Positions 1 to 9,326 of a stretch of DNA of 64,000 bases are shown here, piece by piece (within the stretch, counting starts at the first letter, position 1; each line of letters starts with the position of its first letter). The stretch is taken from contig CAYNTK010000009.1 of assembly GCA_964400285.1 (NCBI GenBank), positions 1 through 64,000 of the forward strand, read 5' to 3'. The stretch comes from FEN-1279 sp964400285 (lineage in GTDB: Bacteria; Bacteroidota; Ignavibacteria; Tepidaquicellales; Tepidaquicellaceae). A program made the translations under genes and the position numbers. Under the pieces are notes generated by a model. That model saw only the letters and a list, made by a program, of their open reading frames with translations, was not told the DNA's origin and made no database searches.

Positions 1-173
1 AGACTCTTTTTTTATAGGCTATTCTATTTACACACTTTTTTGAACGCTAATAAAAATTTTTCTTTATTAGCAATAAAAATATATGTATTTTTTAATACAT
101 TTAAAGGCTATAACCAAAATTTAGGATTCAAATTCAGTTGGGTAATAGTTAACTTTATTAATAAAAAATTAAG

Positions 174-1946
174 GTGAAAAGCAAAGAATATTTTAACTTT
201 ATATTGTCTGTAATTGAAAACGATTTAAAAATATACAAATCGACAGAAAATTTATTCAGATGTATTTATATTCTCAACGTTCTTAGGTCATCAGCTGATT
301 TAAAAAAGGATATTTATATTATTTCTCGTATTAAGAACTTAAAAAATTTCGGAAATTATTTAATATTTGTTCTGAAGAAAATAGAATCTGGTGAAGTTAA
401 GTTTGAAAACCTTTTAGAAAATCTTAGACTCGACAAAGGTTTTCTTTTGGAAGAATTTAAAAGATGTTTTAGATTAGAGAAAACCTTAGAAACAAACATT
501 GATATAAAAAGCCAAAACGAGCAATTTCTAATGAAAAAAACAAAAGAAAAGGATATAACCATAGAAATAAAAAGAGTGCTTGCAGAATCTAAATTTAAAG
601 TAGAGGAAATTGATAATGAACTAGTTGCAGAAGAGTTTATTGAGTCTGATGTCAAAGAGGAAACCAATAAAATTATTCAGGGAAATTATCTTGAATTGCT
701 ACCACCAGATAACAATCTTGATCAAAACTATGTTTTTACGTTGCCCACAGAAACGATTACTAATGAAGAAAGAGGCTTACATAGGGATGATGGTAAAGAA
801 TTTTTGATACCAGTTAACGAAAATACTGAAACAGAAGAAGAACAAAAACAGATAAGCAAAATTGAACAGGTTAATATTCAAGAACTTGAAGAAATAGAAA
901 TAGAAAAAGAAAAAATAGTTTTTACAAGTGAGGAATGTAATGGTGAAGAAAAAGACAAACCCACCACAGACAAGGAAATCGAAGGAACACAAGAATTAAT
1001 TGATGATAATTTAGAAAAAGAAATAGCAATAAAATTACCAAAAGAAAAACTTGAAAACGATGAAAAACCAGAAGAGATAAAATCACAGATAGTAGAAAAT
1101 TCTATATATATAAAATATGAAACCGAACTAACAAAAAATAATACTTTAATAAAAAACAATTTAGAATCGTTATCAAAAATAAACAGAGAAGACAAAGACC
1201 AGACAGAAGAGAAAGATATAATTCTGAATGAGATTATTGAAATTAGTAGTTATATGGAAGAATATTCTAGAAGAATGTCTTTTGAAGTTATTACAAGCAT
1301 ATATAAAATTATAAACGAAACATTTAGTTTTTATGGAAGAAAGATAGGAATCGAAATTAATAAGCTTTTTGAAGAATCCATAAACCTTATTGACCGACTA
1401 ATTAAGGGTGAAGATGTTGATGGATACGATGATGTTATGAAATCACTTGATGTTTTAAAACACACATTAATAGAAACTGGCAGAAGTGAAGAAAAAGAAG
1501 AGGAAAAGGACAAAAAGCTAACACAAACAAATAAGCAAAAACAGCCTGACGATAGAGAAGGTCAGAAATTAACTCTTTTAAAACAGAATATAATAGAAGT
1601 AGAAAATATTTTTAAATCTATCGAAGATATAAAAGGCAGATATCAAGCATACGAAGCTTTAAGAAGGTTATCACATACATTTGCACATTTTAAAGATTTG
1701 GTAAACATAGCAAACTCGCTTGAGATGAGAAAACTAGCACAGCTTGCGGAGGCAAGCTATATTTTTGTGAAATTTATTCAAAACTATAGAATGAACCCAT
1801 TTGAAAGCGAAATAACAAACATTTTTAAATATATTGTCTATAATTTTAAACTTATTTTTCTTAATAAACCGACAAAAGATATAGATTTGCTAATTTCATA
1901 TCTCAACGATCCAGTTAAAATATTTGAAAAAAAGGATAAATTTTAA
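174..1946 (+). CDS. Large charged protein with Hpt-like helical segments, function unknown
   Basis: I do not recognise this 590-aa protein. It has no signal peptide or membrane segment and is mostly Glu/Lys-rich, probably disordered between residues 105 and 345. Three predicted helical segments flank or follow the acidic linker: about 1-110, 350-435 and 465-590. Each loosely recalls a histidine phosphotransfer (Hpt) bundle. The first has LFRCIYILNVLRSSA followed by an IESGE turn, and the third has RRLSHTFAH. None has the canonical HTLKG signature, so any phosphotransfer role is speculative. The start is a GTG at 174; no better ATG lies nearby. The 3' end precedes the manC start by only 37 bases, so the two may be co-transcribed. 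Confidence 0.6.
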   Translation: MKSKEYFNFILSVIENDLKIYKSTENLFRCIYILNVLRSSADLKKDIYIISRIKNLKNFGNYLIFVLKKIESGEVKFENLLENLRLDKGFLLEEFKRCFRLEKTLETNIDIKSQNEQFLMKKTKEKDITIEIKRVLAESKFKVEEIDNELVAEEFIESDVKEETNKIIQGNYLELLPPDNNLDQNYVFTLPTETITNEERGLHRDDGKEFLIPVNENTETEEEQKQISKIEQVNIQELEEIEIEKEKIVFTSEECNGEEKDKPTTDKEIEGTQELIDDNLEKEIAIKLPKEKLENDEKPEEIKSQIVENSIYIKYETELTKNNTLIKNNLESLSKINREDKDQTEEKDIILNEIIEISSYMEEYSRRMSFEVITSIYKIINETFSFYGRKIGIEINKLFEESINLIDRLIKGEDVDGYDDVMKSLDVLKHTLIETGRSEEKEEEKDKKLTQTNKQKQPDDREGQKLTLLKQNIIEVENIFKSIEDIKGRYQAYEALRRLSHTFAHFKDLVNIANSLEMRKLAQLAEASYIFVKFIQNYRMNPFESEITNIFKYIVYNFKLIFLNKPTKDIDLLISYLNDPVKIFEKKDKF

Positions 1947-1983
1947 ATTTAATTTATATTTAAAGTCTAAAGTAAAATTAAAT

Positions 1984-3093
1984 ATGAATAATTACGCAAT
2001 AATTATGGCAGGGGGAATTGGCCAAAGATTTTGGCCCAAGGGGACATCGAAATTTCCTAAGCAATTTTTAAACATACAGAATAAAAACCAATCAATGATT
2101 CAAGAAACATTCAGAAGACTTGAGGGGTTGATAAATACTAACAACATTTTTGTCGTTACAAATATTGCGTACAAAGCCCTAACCAAAAAGCATCTTCCAA
2201 AGATTCCGGACGAGAATATAATCTGTGAACCTTTTGGCAGAAATACAGCTCCATGCATAGGTTTGGCGTGTTTGTTTATAAAACAATTTGATACAAAGGC
2301 AAATGTATTTGTAATACCATCAGACCATATAATTAAAGATGTTTCAGAGTTTCAAAGAGTTGTAAAATGTGGATTAAAATTTGTGAATGATAACGGGGGA
2401 ATTGTTACACTTGGAGTGAACCCAACAAGACCGGAAACAGGTTATGGTTATATACAATATGATGGGGATGATTCTTATGCTGTATCTATAGAGAGTAGGG
2501 AAAAGCATTCAATAGGAGAAACAGTTTATAAGGTAAAAACATTTGCAGAAAAACCAAACCTTGAAACTGCAAAAGCTTTTATAGAAAGTGGAGATTTTCT
2601 ATGGAATAGTGGTATGTTTATATTCAGAGTTGATACAATGCAAAATGAGATAAAAGTATCATTACCAGATATTTTTAACTCCCTTTCAAAATTAGAAAAG
2701 CATTTGTTATCTAACGAGTTTGATAAACATCTTGAGCTTGCTTATGCACAAATGAAGGGGATTTCTATTGATTATGGTGTTATGGAGAAGTCAACAGCAG
2801 TATATACTATAAGAAGCCATTTTGACTGGAGTGATGTAGGTTCTTGGGATGAGATATATAAACTAAAAGAAAAAGATTCTAATGGTAATTATTCACAGGG
2901 TATGACGGTATTACATAATACAAAAAATTGTTTGATTATAAATGACCAAAGAATAACAGCAACAATAGGTGTTGAAGATCTATTAATAATAGATACAGAC
3001 AATGGTTTGTTAGTTTGTAAAAAAGGAGAATCTCAAAGCGTTAAAGATATTGTGGATTTTTTAAGAAGAAAGGGACTGGAACAATTTTTGTAA
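1984..3093 (+). CDS. manC: Mannose-1-phosphate guanylyltransferase
   Basis: Makes GDP-mannose from mannose-1-phosphate and GTP, feeding synthesis of polysaccharide or lipopolysaccharide sugars such as GDP-fucose. The 369-aa protein shows the nucleotidyltransferase signature near its N-terminus (MAGGIGQRFWP, then FPKQFL), FVIPSDHI, PETGYGYI, the FAEKP motif, FLWNSGMF, and a late DWSDVGSWD. It lacks the C-terminal phosphomannose isomerase domain of the long bifunctional forms. An in-frame ATG at 1924 would overlap the upstream gene by 23 bases. The ATG at 1984 places the nucleotide-binding loop eight residues from the N-terminus, as is usual for the family, so I use it. No other sugar-nucleotide gene is adjacent. 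Confidence 0.93.
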   Translation: MNNYAIIMAGGIGQRFWPKGTSKFPKQFLNIQNKNQSMIQETFRRLEGLINTNNIFVVTNIAYKALTKKHLPKIPDENIICEPFGRNTAPCIGLACLFIKQFDTKANVFVIPSDHIIKDVSEFQRVVKCGLKFVNDNGGIVTLGVNPTRPETGYGYIQYDGDDSYAVSIESREKHSIGETVYKVKTFAEKPNLETAKAFIESGDFLWNSGMFIFRVDTMQNEIKVSLPDIFNSLSKLEKHLLSNEFDKHLELAYAQMKGISIDYGVMEKSTAVYTIRSHFDWSDVGSWDEIYKLKEKDSNGNYSQGMTVLHNTKNCLIINDQRITATIGVEDLLIIDTDNGLLVCKKGESQSVKDIVDFLRRKGLEQFL

Positions 3094-3149
3094 GCCGTAA
3101 AACCCTGTGTTGAAACCCTATAAAAATACCAACATCTGGACGCTAAATT

Positions 3150-3182
3150 TTTGGTTAAGGAGAAAAGTTTATAATATATTTG
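3150..3182 (+). promoter_or_regulatory. Bacteroidota-type promoter for the gene at 3218
   Basis: A -33 TTTG at 3150-3153 and a -7 TATATTTG at 3175-3182 are separated by 21 bases. This fits the FCB-group consensus TTG-N19/21-TAnnTTTG. Transcription would start near 3188, giving a leader of about 30 nt. Confidence 0.5.
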
Positions 3183-3217
3183 TGATATAGAATTAGAATT
3201 AAACATTTTGAAAAATT

Positions 3218-3916
3218 ATGAAAAAATTAATATTAATAATTACCTCATTTGTATCCTTATTTTTTGTAAACGTAAAAGCAAACGATTCTGGCATCAGAGC
3301 TATCGGTGGGACGTGGATGCTGATAAAAGAAGAACACTCAACAATTCAAATGGAACGAGAAACGATAGATATGAATGTATATGAAGAATATTATGACGTA
3401 ATAGCTGTGTTCACTTTTAAAAATAATGGTGATGCTTGTGATGTTTATATGGGCTTCCCGGAATCCGGTTATGGAGATATAGGCGGCGTGTTTGATACAA
3501 CAACTGCATTTTTGTCTTTCTCTACCTCAGTAGACGGTGTAAACGTTACAGCTAAAAGGGAATATGTAAAAAATGAAAAAGAAAGCTGGGAAGAATATAA
3601 AGCTTACTGGATAAAGCAAGTATCGTTTAAAGCAGGCGAGACAAAAAAAATCGTTGTAAAATATCGCTCTCCTCTTGGCACCGGAATATCTGCGTTTTAT
3701 AACGGTTCGGATAATTTTGTAAGATACACATTCAGCGGTGGTAATTGGCAAGGAAAAGTTCTTGAAAGTAAAATGAATATTTATTTTCATATACCCGTGG
3801 ATATTAGACCTGACGAAAGATTCGAAATTAAAAAGGAACTCGACCACTATACTTATTATAGAACCAACTGGGAAGCGGAAGAATATTTTAGAATAACATT
3901 CAGAATTAAAGATTAG
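3218..3916 (+). CDS. Secreted DUF4424-like protein
   Basis: A 232-aa exported protein whose function is unknown. Residues 1-21 form a signal peptide (basic MKK, hydrophobic core, VKA cleavage site). The mature part is a beta-rich domain with the pattern METID..VYEEYYDVIAVFTFKN, an aromatic-rich middle, and a FKAGETKKIVVKYRSP stretch. This resembles DUF4424 or VIT-type extracellular beta domains, but the match is by eye and not certain. No lipobox, T9SS sorting domain or catalytic signature is visible. It has its own promoter-like sequence upstream and sits alone, followed by repeat-rich DNA before the epimerase gene. Confidence 0.72.
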   Translation: MKKLILIITSFVSLFFVNVKANDSGIRAIGGTWMLIKEEHSTIQMERETIDMNVYEEYYDVIAVFTFKNNGDACDVYMGFPESGYGDIGGVFDTTTAFLSFSTSVDGVNVTAKREYVKNEKESWEEYKAYWIKQVSFKAGETKKIVVKYRSPLGTGISAFYNGSDNFVRYTFSGGNWQGKVLESKMNIYFHIPVDIRPDERFEIKKELDHYTYYRTNWEAEEYFRITFRIKD

Positions 3917-3918
3917 AA

Positions 3919-4046
3919 GATTATAAAGTTTGTAAGGTAAATAATTCGTGAGACAAAAATAGAAACTACAATTTTTTATTTTTCATTTTACAATAATTAA
4001 TGTTTAGTATTTAGGTATTTTTTAGTATTTAGGTATTAGAATTTAG
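3919..4046. repeat. Intergenic short-period repeats with a 17-bp direct repeat
   Basis: Positions 3919-3945 read as three degenerate 9-mers of the GTTTGTAAG type. Positions 3971-3991 read as three heptamers such as ATTTTTC. A 17-bp unit, TTTAGTATTTAGGTATT, occurs at 4003-4019 and again, perfectly, at 4021-4037. No gene or promoter is evident here. Confidence 0.6.
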
Positions 4047-4092
4047 AAATTATTTTAACTTATAACATTTACAATTTAACGCATAAGGAATT

Positions 4093-4494
4093 ATGAAATT
4101 AGAACATCTCGGAATAGCGGTAAAATCACTCGAACAATCCGTACCAATATTTGAAAAGATATTTGGAGTTAAAGCATCACCCGTGCAGGAAGTCACCGAA
4201 CAAAAAGTTAAAGTGCAAAAAATTAAACTCGAAAATTGCGATATAGAAATTCTTGAAGGCACAGACCCTGAATCGCCCATTTCAAAACACATAGAAAAAC
4301 GTGGAGAAGGAATCCAGCATTGTTCATTCGAAGTGCAAGATATCGAAAAATCCCTTGCCGAACTGAAAGAAGGCGGAGTAAAACTCATAAACGAAACGCC
4401 TCGTGTCGGTGCTGATAATATGCTTATAGCTTTTCTACACCCAAAATCGACAGCGGGCATCCTTATGGAACTTGCACAACCGGGAAAGAAATAA
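4093..4494 (+). CDS. mce: Methylmalonyl-CoA epimerase
   Basis: Interconverts (R)- and (S)-methylmalonyl-CoA, linking propionyl-CoA to succinyl-CoA through methylmalonyl-CoA mutase. The 133-aa protein is a complete vicinal-oxygen-chelate fold and opens with LEHLGIAVKSLEQS, where the His near residue 5 is a metal ligand. The middle ..GEGIQHCSFEV.. supplies a second ligand, and the end (HPKSTAGILMELAQ) holds the final Glu ligand. Length and motif order fit the family closely. The mutase genes are not in this window. It lies 42 bases upstream of uvrC in the same direction, probably by chance of arrangement and not by function. Confidence 0.93.
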   Translation: MKLEHLGIAVKSLEQSVPIFEKIFGVKASPVQEVTEQKVKVQKIKLENCDIEILEGTDPESPISKHIEKRGEGIQHCSFEVQDIEKSLAELKEGGVKLINETPRVGADNMLIAFLHPKSTAGILMELAQPGKK

Positions 4495-4536
4495 TTTTGA
4501 ACTACTCTTTTAAAGTTTACATTTTTAATTTTTCAT

Positions 4537-6423
4537 ATGAATGAAAATTTAAAATCAAAACTTGAAAACCTTCCCGCATCTCCGGGGGTATATCAGTTCA
4601 AAGACGTATCCGGAAAAGTGATTTATGTTGGTAAAGCCAAAATCCTGAAAAATCGCGTCAGGCAATACTTTCATTCAACATCCTCATATAGCAGAATCTC
4701 TATGATGGTTTCGAAAGTCGACGACCTTGAAATAATTTCAACCGATAACGAAGTGGAAGCATTGATACTCGAATTCAATCTTATTAAAGAATTAAAACCA
4801 CGCTATAACGTAAATCTGAAAGATGATAAGTCTTATCCATATATAGTAATTACCAAAGAGCTTTTTCCACGTGTTTTTCCAACCAGACAAAAACGAACTG
4901 ACGGCTCCAGGTACTTTGGTCCTTATACCGACGTAAAAAATATGCGTTATGCTTTGAAAACTATTAGAGATATTTTTATGATTCGCTCCTGCAATTTTAA
5001 TCTTACCGAAGAGAATATAAAAAACAAAAAATATAAACTCTGCCTCGATTATCATATTCACAAATGCGAAGGACCTTGTGAGGGACTTGTAGGCGCGGAA
5101 GATTATAACATAATGATAGACGAGGTTGCAAAACTTCTTAACGGGAAAACATCCTCCTTAATCAAAGAGCTGACAGGGAGGATGGACGCGTTTTCGGAAA
5201 ATATGCAATTTGAAAAAGCCGCGAAACTAAGAGATAAAATAGACGCTATAAGCGTTTATTCCTCAAAACAAAAAATGGTTGACGAAGATATTATCGACAG
5301 GGATATTTTTGCTGTCGAAACCGACGGCAACGACGGGTGCGGTATGGTGCTGAAAGTCAGGGACGGCAAGGTAATCGGAAAATCACATTTTTATTTAAGC
5401 AACGTTCTCGAAAAAGAAGAAGACGAATTAATTGAAAATCTATTAATAAATTATTACAGTAAGTCTGATTATATTCCCGACGAAATCTTTCTTCAAAAAG
5501 AAATTGAGAATCTTAACACGGTAAAAAACTGGCTCGTGAAAAAACTTTCATCCCAAGCCGATGCAAAAAAATTTGATATTTTAATTCCAAAAATCGGAGA
5601 CAAAGCAAAACTTGTGAATATGGTGAAAGCTAATGCCAAGCTGATGCTGGACGAGTTGAAACTCGCAAAGATGAAACGTGAATTCGTTGCCCCCTCTGTT
5701 GAATCACTTATGCGGGATTTAAGAATGAAAAACCTTCCGAGAAGAATCGAATGCTTTGACATATCACATATACAGGGGACAGACACGGTTGCATCTATGG
5801 TGGTTTTTCAAGATGGTAAACCGAGAAAAACTGAATATAGAAAATATAGGATTGATAGTGTTTCAGGAGAGACAGGTGAACCTGACGATTTTCTCTCTAT
5901 GCGTGAGGTGGTATTCAGAAGATACAAGAGACTGCTCGACGAAAAGAAAGCACTACCCGATTTAATTGTAATAGATGGAGGAAAAGGTCAGCTCTCTTCT
6001 GCAATCAAAGTTCTGTCTGATTTAGGAATTATAAATGAAAACAAATACGATAGTAACCAAGATAAAAAAATTCAGAATTTAAAAGTAATCGGTCTTGCAA
6101 AGAAACTTGAAGAAGTTTTCTTTCCCGGTGAGTCTGACCCTTACACGATTCCAAAAACATCGAGCGGTTTAAAGCTCTTGCAAAAAATCCGTGACGAAGC
6201 TCACCGCTTTGCTATTACATTTCACCAGGATTTAAGAGGAAAACGTACGCTCACTTCTGAACTTTTCGAAATAAAAGGTATCGGTGAAAAGACCGCAAAA
6301 AAATTACTTACTGAATTTGGCTCAGTGGAAGGGATAAAAATTAAACTTATGAGCAATTATGATGAGGTTGAAAAAATTGTAGGAAAAAAAACGACAATGG
6401 CGTTGAAAAAATACTTTGCATGA
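4537..6423 (+). CDS. uvrC: UvrABC system protein C (excinuclease subunit)
   Basis: Makes both incisions around bulky DNA lesions in nucleotide excision repair, after handover from UvrA/UvrB. The 628-aa protein has the expected order. A GIY-YIG nuclease occupies about residues 13-95 (GVYQF..VIYVGKAK). A Cys-rich stretch follows (LCLDYHIHKCEGPC), then a UVR UvrB-binding motif near 215-245 (FEKAAKLRDKI). The RNase H-like domain starts near 403 (CFDISHIQGTD) and continues with VIDGGKGQL. A C-terminal helix-hairpin-helix lies at about 575-628 (IKGIGEKTAKKLL). The length is normal and no key motif is missing. No uvrA or uvrB is nearby. Confidence 0.98.
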   Translation: MNENLKSKLENLPASPGVYQFKDVSGKVIYVGKAKILKNRVRQYFHSTSSYSRISMMVSKVDDLEIISTDNEVEALILEFNLIKELKPRYNVNLKDDKSYPYIVITKELFPRVFPTRQKRTDGSRYFGPYTDVKNMRYALKTIRDIFMIRSCNFNLTEENIKNKKYKLCLDYHIHKCEGPCEGLVGAEDYNIMIDEVAKLLNGKTSSLIKELTGRMDAFSENMQFEKAAKLRDKIDAISVYSSKQKMVDEDIIDRDIFAVETDGNDGCGMVLKVRDGKVIGKSHFYLSNVLEKEEDELIENLLINYYSKSDYIPDEIFLQKEIENLNTVKNWLVKKLSSQADAKKFDILIPKIGDKAKLVNMVKANAKLMLDELKLAKMKREFVAPSVESLMRDLRMKNLPRRIECFDISHIQGTDTVASMVVFQDGKPRKTEYRKYRIDSVSGETGEPDDFLSMREVVFRRYKRLLDEKKALPDLIVIDGGKGQLSSAIKVLSDLGIINENKYDSNQDKKIQNLKVIGLAKKLEEVFFPGESDPYTIPKTSSGLKLLQKIRDEAHRFAITFHQDLRGKRTLTSELFEIKGIGEKTAKKLLTEFGSVEGIKIKLMSNYDEVEKIVGKKTTMALKKYFA

Positions 6424-6558
6424 AATTTCCTCTCATTTAATACCTAAATTCTCTGGTGTTGGACATAAAAGTATAAACTCAAATCTTAAAATCTACTAAC
6501 CTTTTTGTATTTTCTGTTTGAACAAAAACAAATACATTTATAAAAACAATAATATTGT

Positions 6559-7899
6559 ATGAAACTGAAAAAGCCACCGAAAACATTTGTACTGGATACA
6601 AACGTAATATTGCACGACTCAACCTGTATTCACCAGTTTAAAGATAATAATATTGTAATCCCGATAACGGTTATAGAAGAAATTGACCATTTTAAACGTG
6701 GTAGTCAGGTAATAAATCTGAACGCCCGAGAATTTGCCCGAACGCTGGATTCCCTTACCGGCTCTGCTTTATTCGACGGTGGAATTTCTCTTGGTAAAGG
6801 AAAAGGCAAAGTAAAAATTGCAATTACAAAAGGAATTTGCAATGAAATAAAAAATGTCTTCCGCGAAGATAATCACGACCACAGAATTTTAAGCACCGCT
6901 TATGAAACAAAAAAACAACTCTCCTCAAAAGAATCCGTAATTCTCGTTTCAAAAGATGTAAACCTTAGAATGAAAGCAAAAGCTATAGGAATCCTTGCCG
7001 AAGATTATACTACCGACAGGATCAGTCTGGAAGAACTATATAGCGGGAAAGAGACACTAGAAAATTTTGATGATAACCTTCTAACCCAAATATTTCAAGT
7101 ACCGTTTCAGATTCCTGCACAGAAAGTCATAAAAGCAGATAAAGGAGAAGTTCACCCAAATAAGTTTTACATAATAAGAAATTCTAATCGTTCAGTACTT
7201 GCATATCTTGACAACGAAATGAAAACAGTGGAAAAAATTGATAAAAATTATACTTATGGCATAAAACCAAGAAACGCAGAACAGACATTTGCGGTATCGG
7301 CTTTAATCAATAAAAATATACCCCTTGTTACAATCACAGGAAAAGCAGGCACGGGGAAAACTTTGCTGGCACTGGCTTCTGCACTTTATGTTAAAAAAGA
7401 ATTCCGTCAGATTTATGTAGCCAGACCCGTAATTCCTTTAAGTAATAAAGACATTGGTTTTCTCCCTGGGGACGTTGACAGTAAACTCGCTCCGTATATG
7501 CAACCCCTATGGGACAACCTGAAAGTTATTCAAGACCAGTTCCCGGATACAGATAAACACCACCTTCAAATCAACCAGATGATAAAAGAAGAGAAACTTA
7601 TAGTCGAGCCATTGAGTTATATAAGAGGGAGGAGTTTACAGAGGATTTATTTTATAGTTGACGAAGCACAGAACCTGACCCCGCACGAAATTAAAACTAT
7701 AATTACTCGTGTAGGCGAAGGGACAAAAATTGTATTCACGGGGGATATTTATCAAATCGACCACCCGTATTTAGATTCGCAGTCGAATGGTTTATCTTAT
7801 TTAATAGAAACTTTCAAAGGACAAAAACTTTACGCACATATAAACCTTGAAAAAGGTGAACGCTCGGAACTTGCAGAACTCGCAAGCAATTTATTATAA
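6559..7899 (+). CDS. PIN domain-PhoH family ATPase
   Basis: A 446-aa two-domain protein of the PhoH2/YlaK type. Residues about 8-140 are a PIN-type ribonuclease domain, opening with FVLDTNVILHD and carrying the acidic residues of that fold. Residues about 235-446 are a PhoH P-loop ATPase, with Walker A GKAGTGKT near 262 and Walker B IVDEAQN near 364. Family members couple ATP hydrolysis to RNA unwinding and cleavage and are often treated as RNA-processing or toxin-like enzymes. No antitoxin gene precedes it. The amidohydrolase gene starts 5 bases downstream, so the two are probably co-transcribed. Confidence 0.93.
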   Translation: MKLKKPPKTFVLDTNVILHDSTCIHQFKDNNIVIPITVIEEIDHFKRGSQVINLNAREFARTLDSLTGSALFDGGISLGKGKGKVKIAITKGICNEIKNVFREDNHDHRILSTAYETKKQLSSKESVILVSKDVNLRMKAKAIGILAEDYTTDRISLEELYSGKETLENFDDNLLTQIFQVPFQIPAQKVIKADKGEVHPNKFYIIRNSNRSVLAYLDNEMKTVEKIDKNYTYGIKPRNAEQTFAVSALINKNIPLVTITGKAGTGKTLLALASALYVKKEFRQIYVARPVIPLSNKDIGFLPGDVDSKLAPYMQPLWDNLKVIQDQFPDTDKHHLQINQMIKEEKLIVEPLSYIRGRSLQRIYFIVDEAQNLTPHEIKTIITRVGEGTKIVFTGDIYQIDHPYLDSQSNGLSYLIETFKGQKLYAHINLEKGERSELAELASNLL

Positions 7900-7904
7900 A
7901 AAAT

Positions 7905-8720
7905 ATGAAGATAGGATTTTTGCAATTTAAGCCCGAATTCGGAAAAGTCAAAGAAAACATATCAAAAATCGAGAATATGATTTTTGAAAAGGATTTTGAT
8001 TTGCTTGTTTTACCCGAACTTGCAAATTCAGGATACTTATTCACAAGCAAAGAAGAGCTCGAAGAATATTCCGAAAGAGCGAGCGATGGAATTTTTAGTA
8101 GCTCCCTCCTGAAAATTTGCTCGAAAAAAAACTGCTTTATAGTTTCTGGATTTTGTGAAAAAGCCGAAGAAGACGAAACCGTTTTTTACAATTCTTCCAT
8201 TCTTGCCTTTCCGGAAAATAAATTTTCTATTTACAGAAAAATCCATTTATTTTACGAAGAGAAAAATTTTTTTACTCCAGGGAATTTAAAATACAAAGTA
8301 GAAAAAATTTCAAACGAAAAATTCGGAGAAGTAAACATCGGAATGATGATATGTCTTGATTGGCTTTTTCCCGAAGCTGCAAGAACTTTGTCTCTGCAAG
8401 GGGCACAAATAATTTGTCATCCCTCCAATCTCGTAATGCCTTATTGCCAGAAAGCAATGTATGCTCGCGCAGTTGAAAATGGAGTATTTATAATTACCAC
8501 AAATAGAATCGGCGAAGACGTAAATAATGGCAAAGAAATTGTATTTACAGGAGAAAGCGTTATGTTATCTCCACGTGGAGAATACCTGGCTAGGGCAACA
8601 AAAGATATGGAAGAGTGTATAATAGTCGAAATTAACCCTGATGACGCCCTTGATAAATACATAAACGAAAATAACCATTTATTTAATGATAGAAGAAAAG
8701 AATTTTATTTTATAAATTAA
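7905..8720 (+). CDS. Carbon-nitrogen hydrolase (nitrilase superfamily)
   Basis: A 271-aa cytoplasmic amidase-like enzyme. The catalytic triad is visible: Glu38 in LVLPELANSGY, Lys112 in YRKIHLF, and Cys150 in GMMICLDWLFPEAAR. The length matches single-domain nitrilase-superfamily enzymes of the omega-amidase and N-carbamoyl-putrescine amidase type. The substrate cannot be told from the sequence. It starts 5 bases after the PIN-PhoH gene and ends 12 bases before a small secreted-protein gene, so the three may form one transcript. Confidence 0.93.
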   Translation: MKIGFLQFKPEFGKVKENISKIENMIFEKDFDLLVLPELANSGYLFTSKEELEEYSERASDGIFSSSLLKICSKKNCFIVSGFCEKAEEDETVFYNSSILAFPENKFSIYRKIHLFYEEKNFFTPGNLKYKVEKISNEKFGEVNIGMMICLDWLFPEAARTLSLQGAQIICHPSNLVMPYCQKAMYARAVENGVFIITTNRIGEDVNNGKEIVFTGESVMLSPRGEYLARATKDMEECIIVEINPDDALDKYINENNHLFNDRRKEFYFIN

Positions 8721-8732
8721 AATAAAAAAACT

Positions 8733-9161
8733 ATGAAAAATTTTATTTTGTTTTTTTTAATATTATTCCTTTCTTTGTTCTCTGTCTCGGTCTCATATAC
8801 TCAAGTTGTTCAGGAATATTCTACTGGAAATAGTACCCTTGAGCTAAAAGGTGGAGAGCTTTTTAATATATCTACAGGAAAACCTATATATAAATTTGTT
8901 AAGAACACCATAAAAGATGGCGTGAGTGGAAAAAACCTTTACACAGTTATTGATGGAGTATTAAAAAGCTTTGCCACGAAAAAGAATCTGTACAAATATG
9001 AAAATGGATTGATTATAGATTTTGCAACCGAGGATCCTTTATATGTAATAGAAACAGGAGTTATTAAGTCTTGGTCTATGGGTATAGGATTTTACCGAAT
9101 TGTCGGGAATTTCGGAGCAGGGGAATTATATATGGTTTTATTAGCTACAGGACTATTATAG
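8733..9161 (+). CDS. Small secreted protein with 17-residue repeats
   Basis: I do not recognise a family. The 142-aa protein has a signal peptide at residues 1-24 (MKNFILFFLILFLSLFSVSV). Most of the mature part is built from four or five degenerate units of about 17 residues. The units follow the pattern x-x-A/S-T-x-x-x-LY-x-x-x-x-G-x-I/L (for example ATKKNLYKYENGLI and ATEDPLYVIETGVI). This suggests a repetitive beta structure. There is no sorting domain, lipobox or catalytic motif. It follows the nitrilase gene by 12 bases on the same strand. Confidence 0.68.
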   Translation: MKNFILFFLILFLSLFSVSVSYTQVVQEYSTGNSTLELKGGELFNISTGKPIYKFVKNTIKDGVSGKNLYTVIDGVLKSFATKKNLYKYENGLIIDFATEDPLYVIETGVIKSWSMGIGFYRIVGNFGAGELYMVLLATGLL

Positions 9162-9326
9162 GGAAAAAAATTAAGATAGAGAAAAAAACGTCTTACAAAT
9201 AAAAATAGCTGATTTTAAAAAAGCAATATATTTTGTTATTACACTGATTTTTTTAGTTCTTACACACACTCCATCTACCACAGGAGATTTCAATATATTT
9301 TTAATAAATTAAAATTATTGAAAATT

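Noticed and set aside
356..1195. Ser/Phe-rich ORFs on the - strand inside the first gene
   Set aside because: They are the complement of Glu/Lys-rich codons, a common artefact.
1924..1983. Upstream ATG of manC
   Set aside because: It overlaps the previous gene and adds a basic stretch not found in the family.
9175..9312. Open frame of 45 codons with a hydrophobic stretch (AIYFVITLIFLVLTH) before the SDR gene
   Set aside because: It has no ATG, GTG or TTG start in frame; it may be a remnant, but nothing supports translation.
9318..9326. TTG start for the SDR gene
   Set aside because: The ATG at 9327 gives the standard distance to the nucleotide-binding loop.
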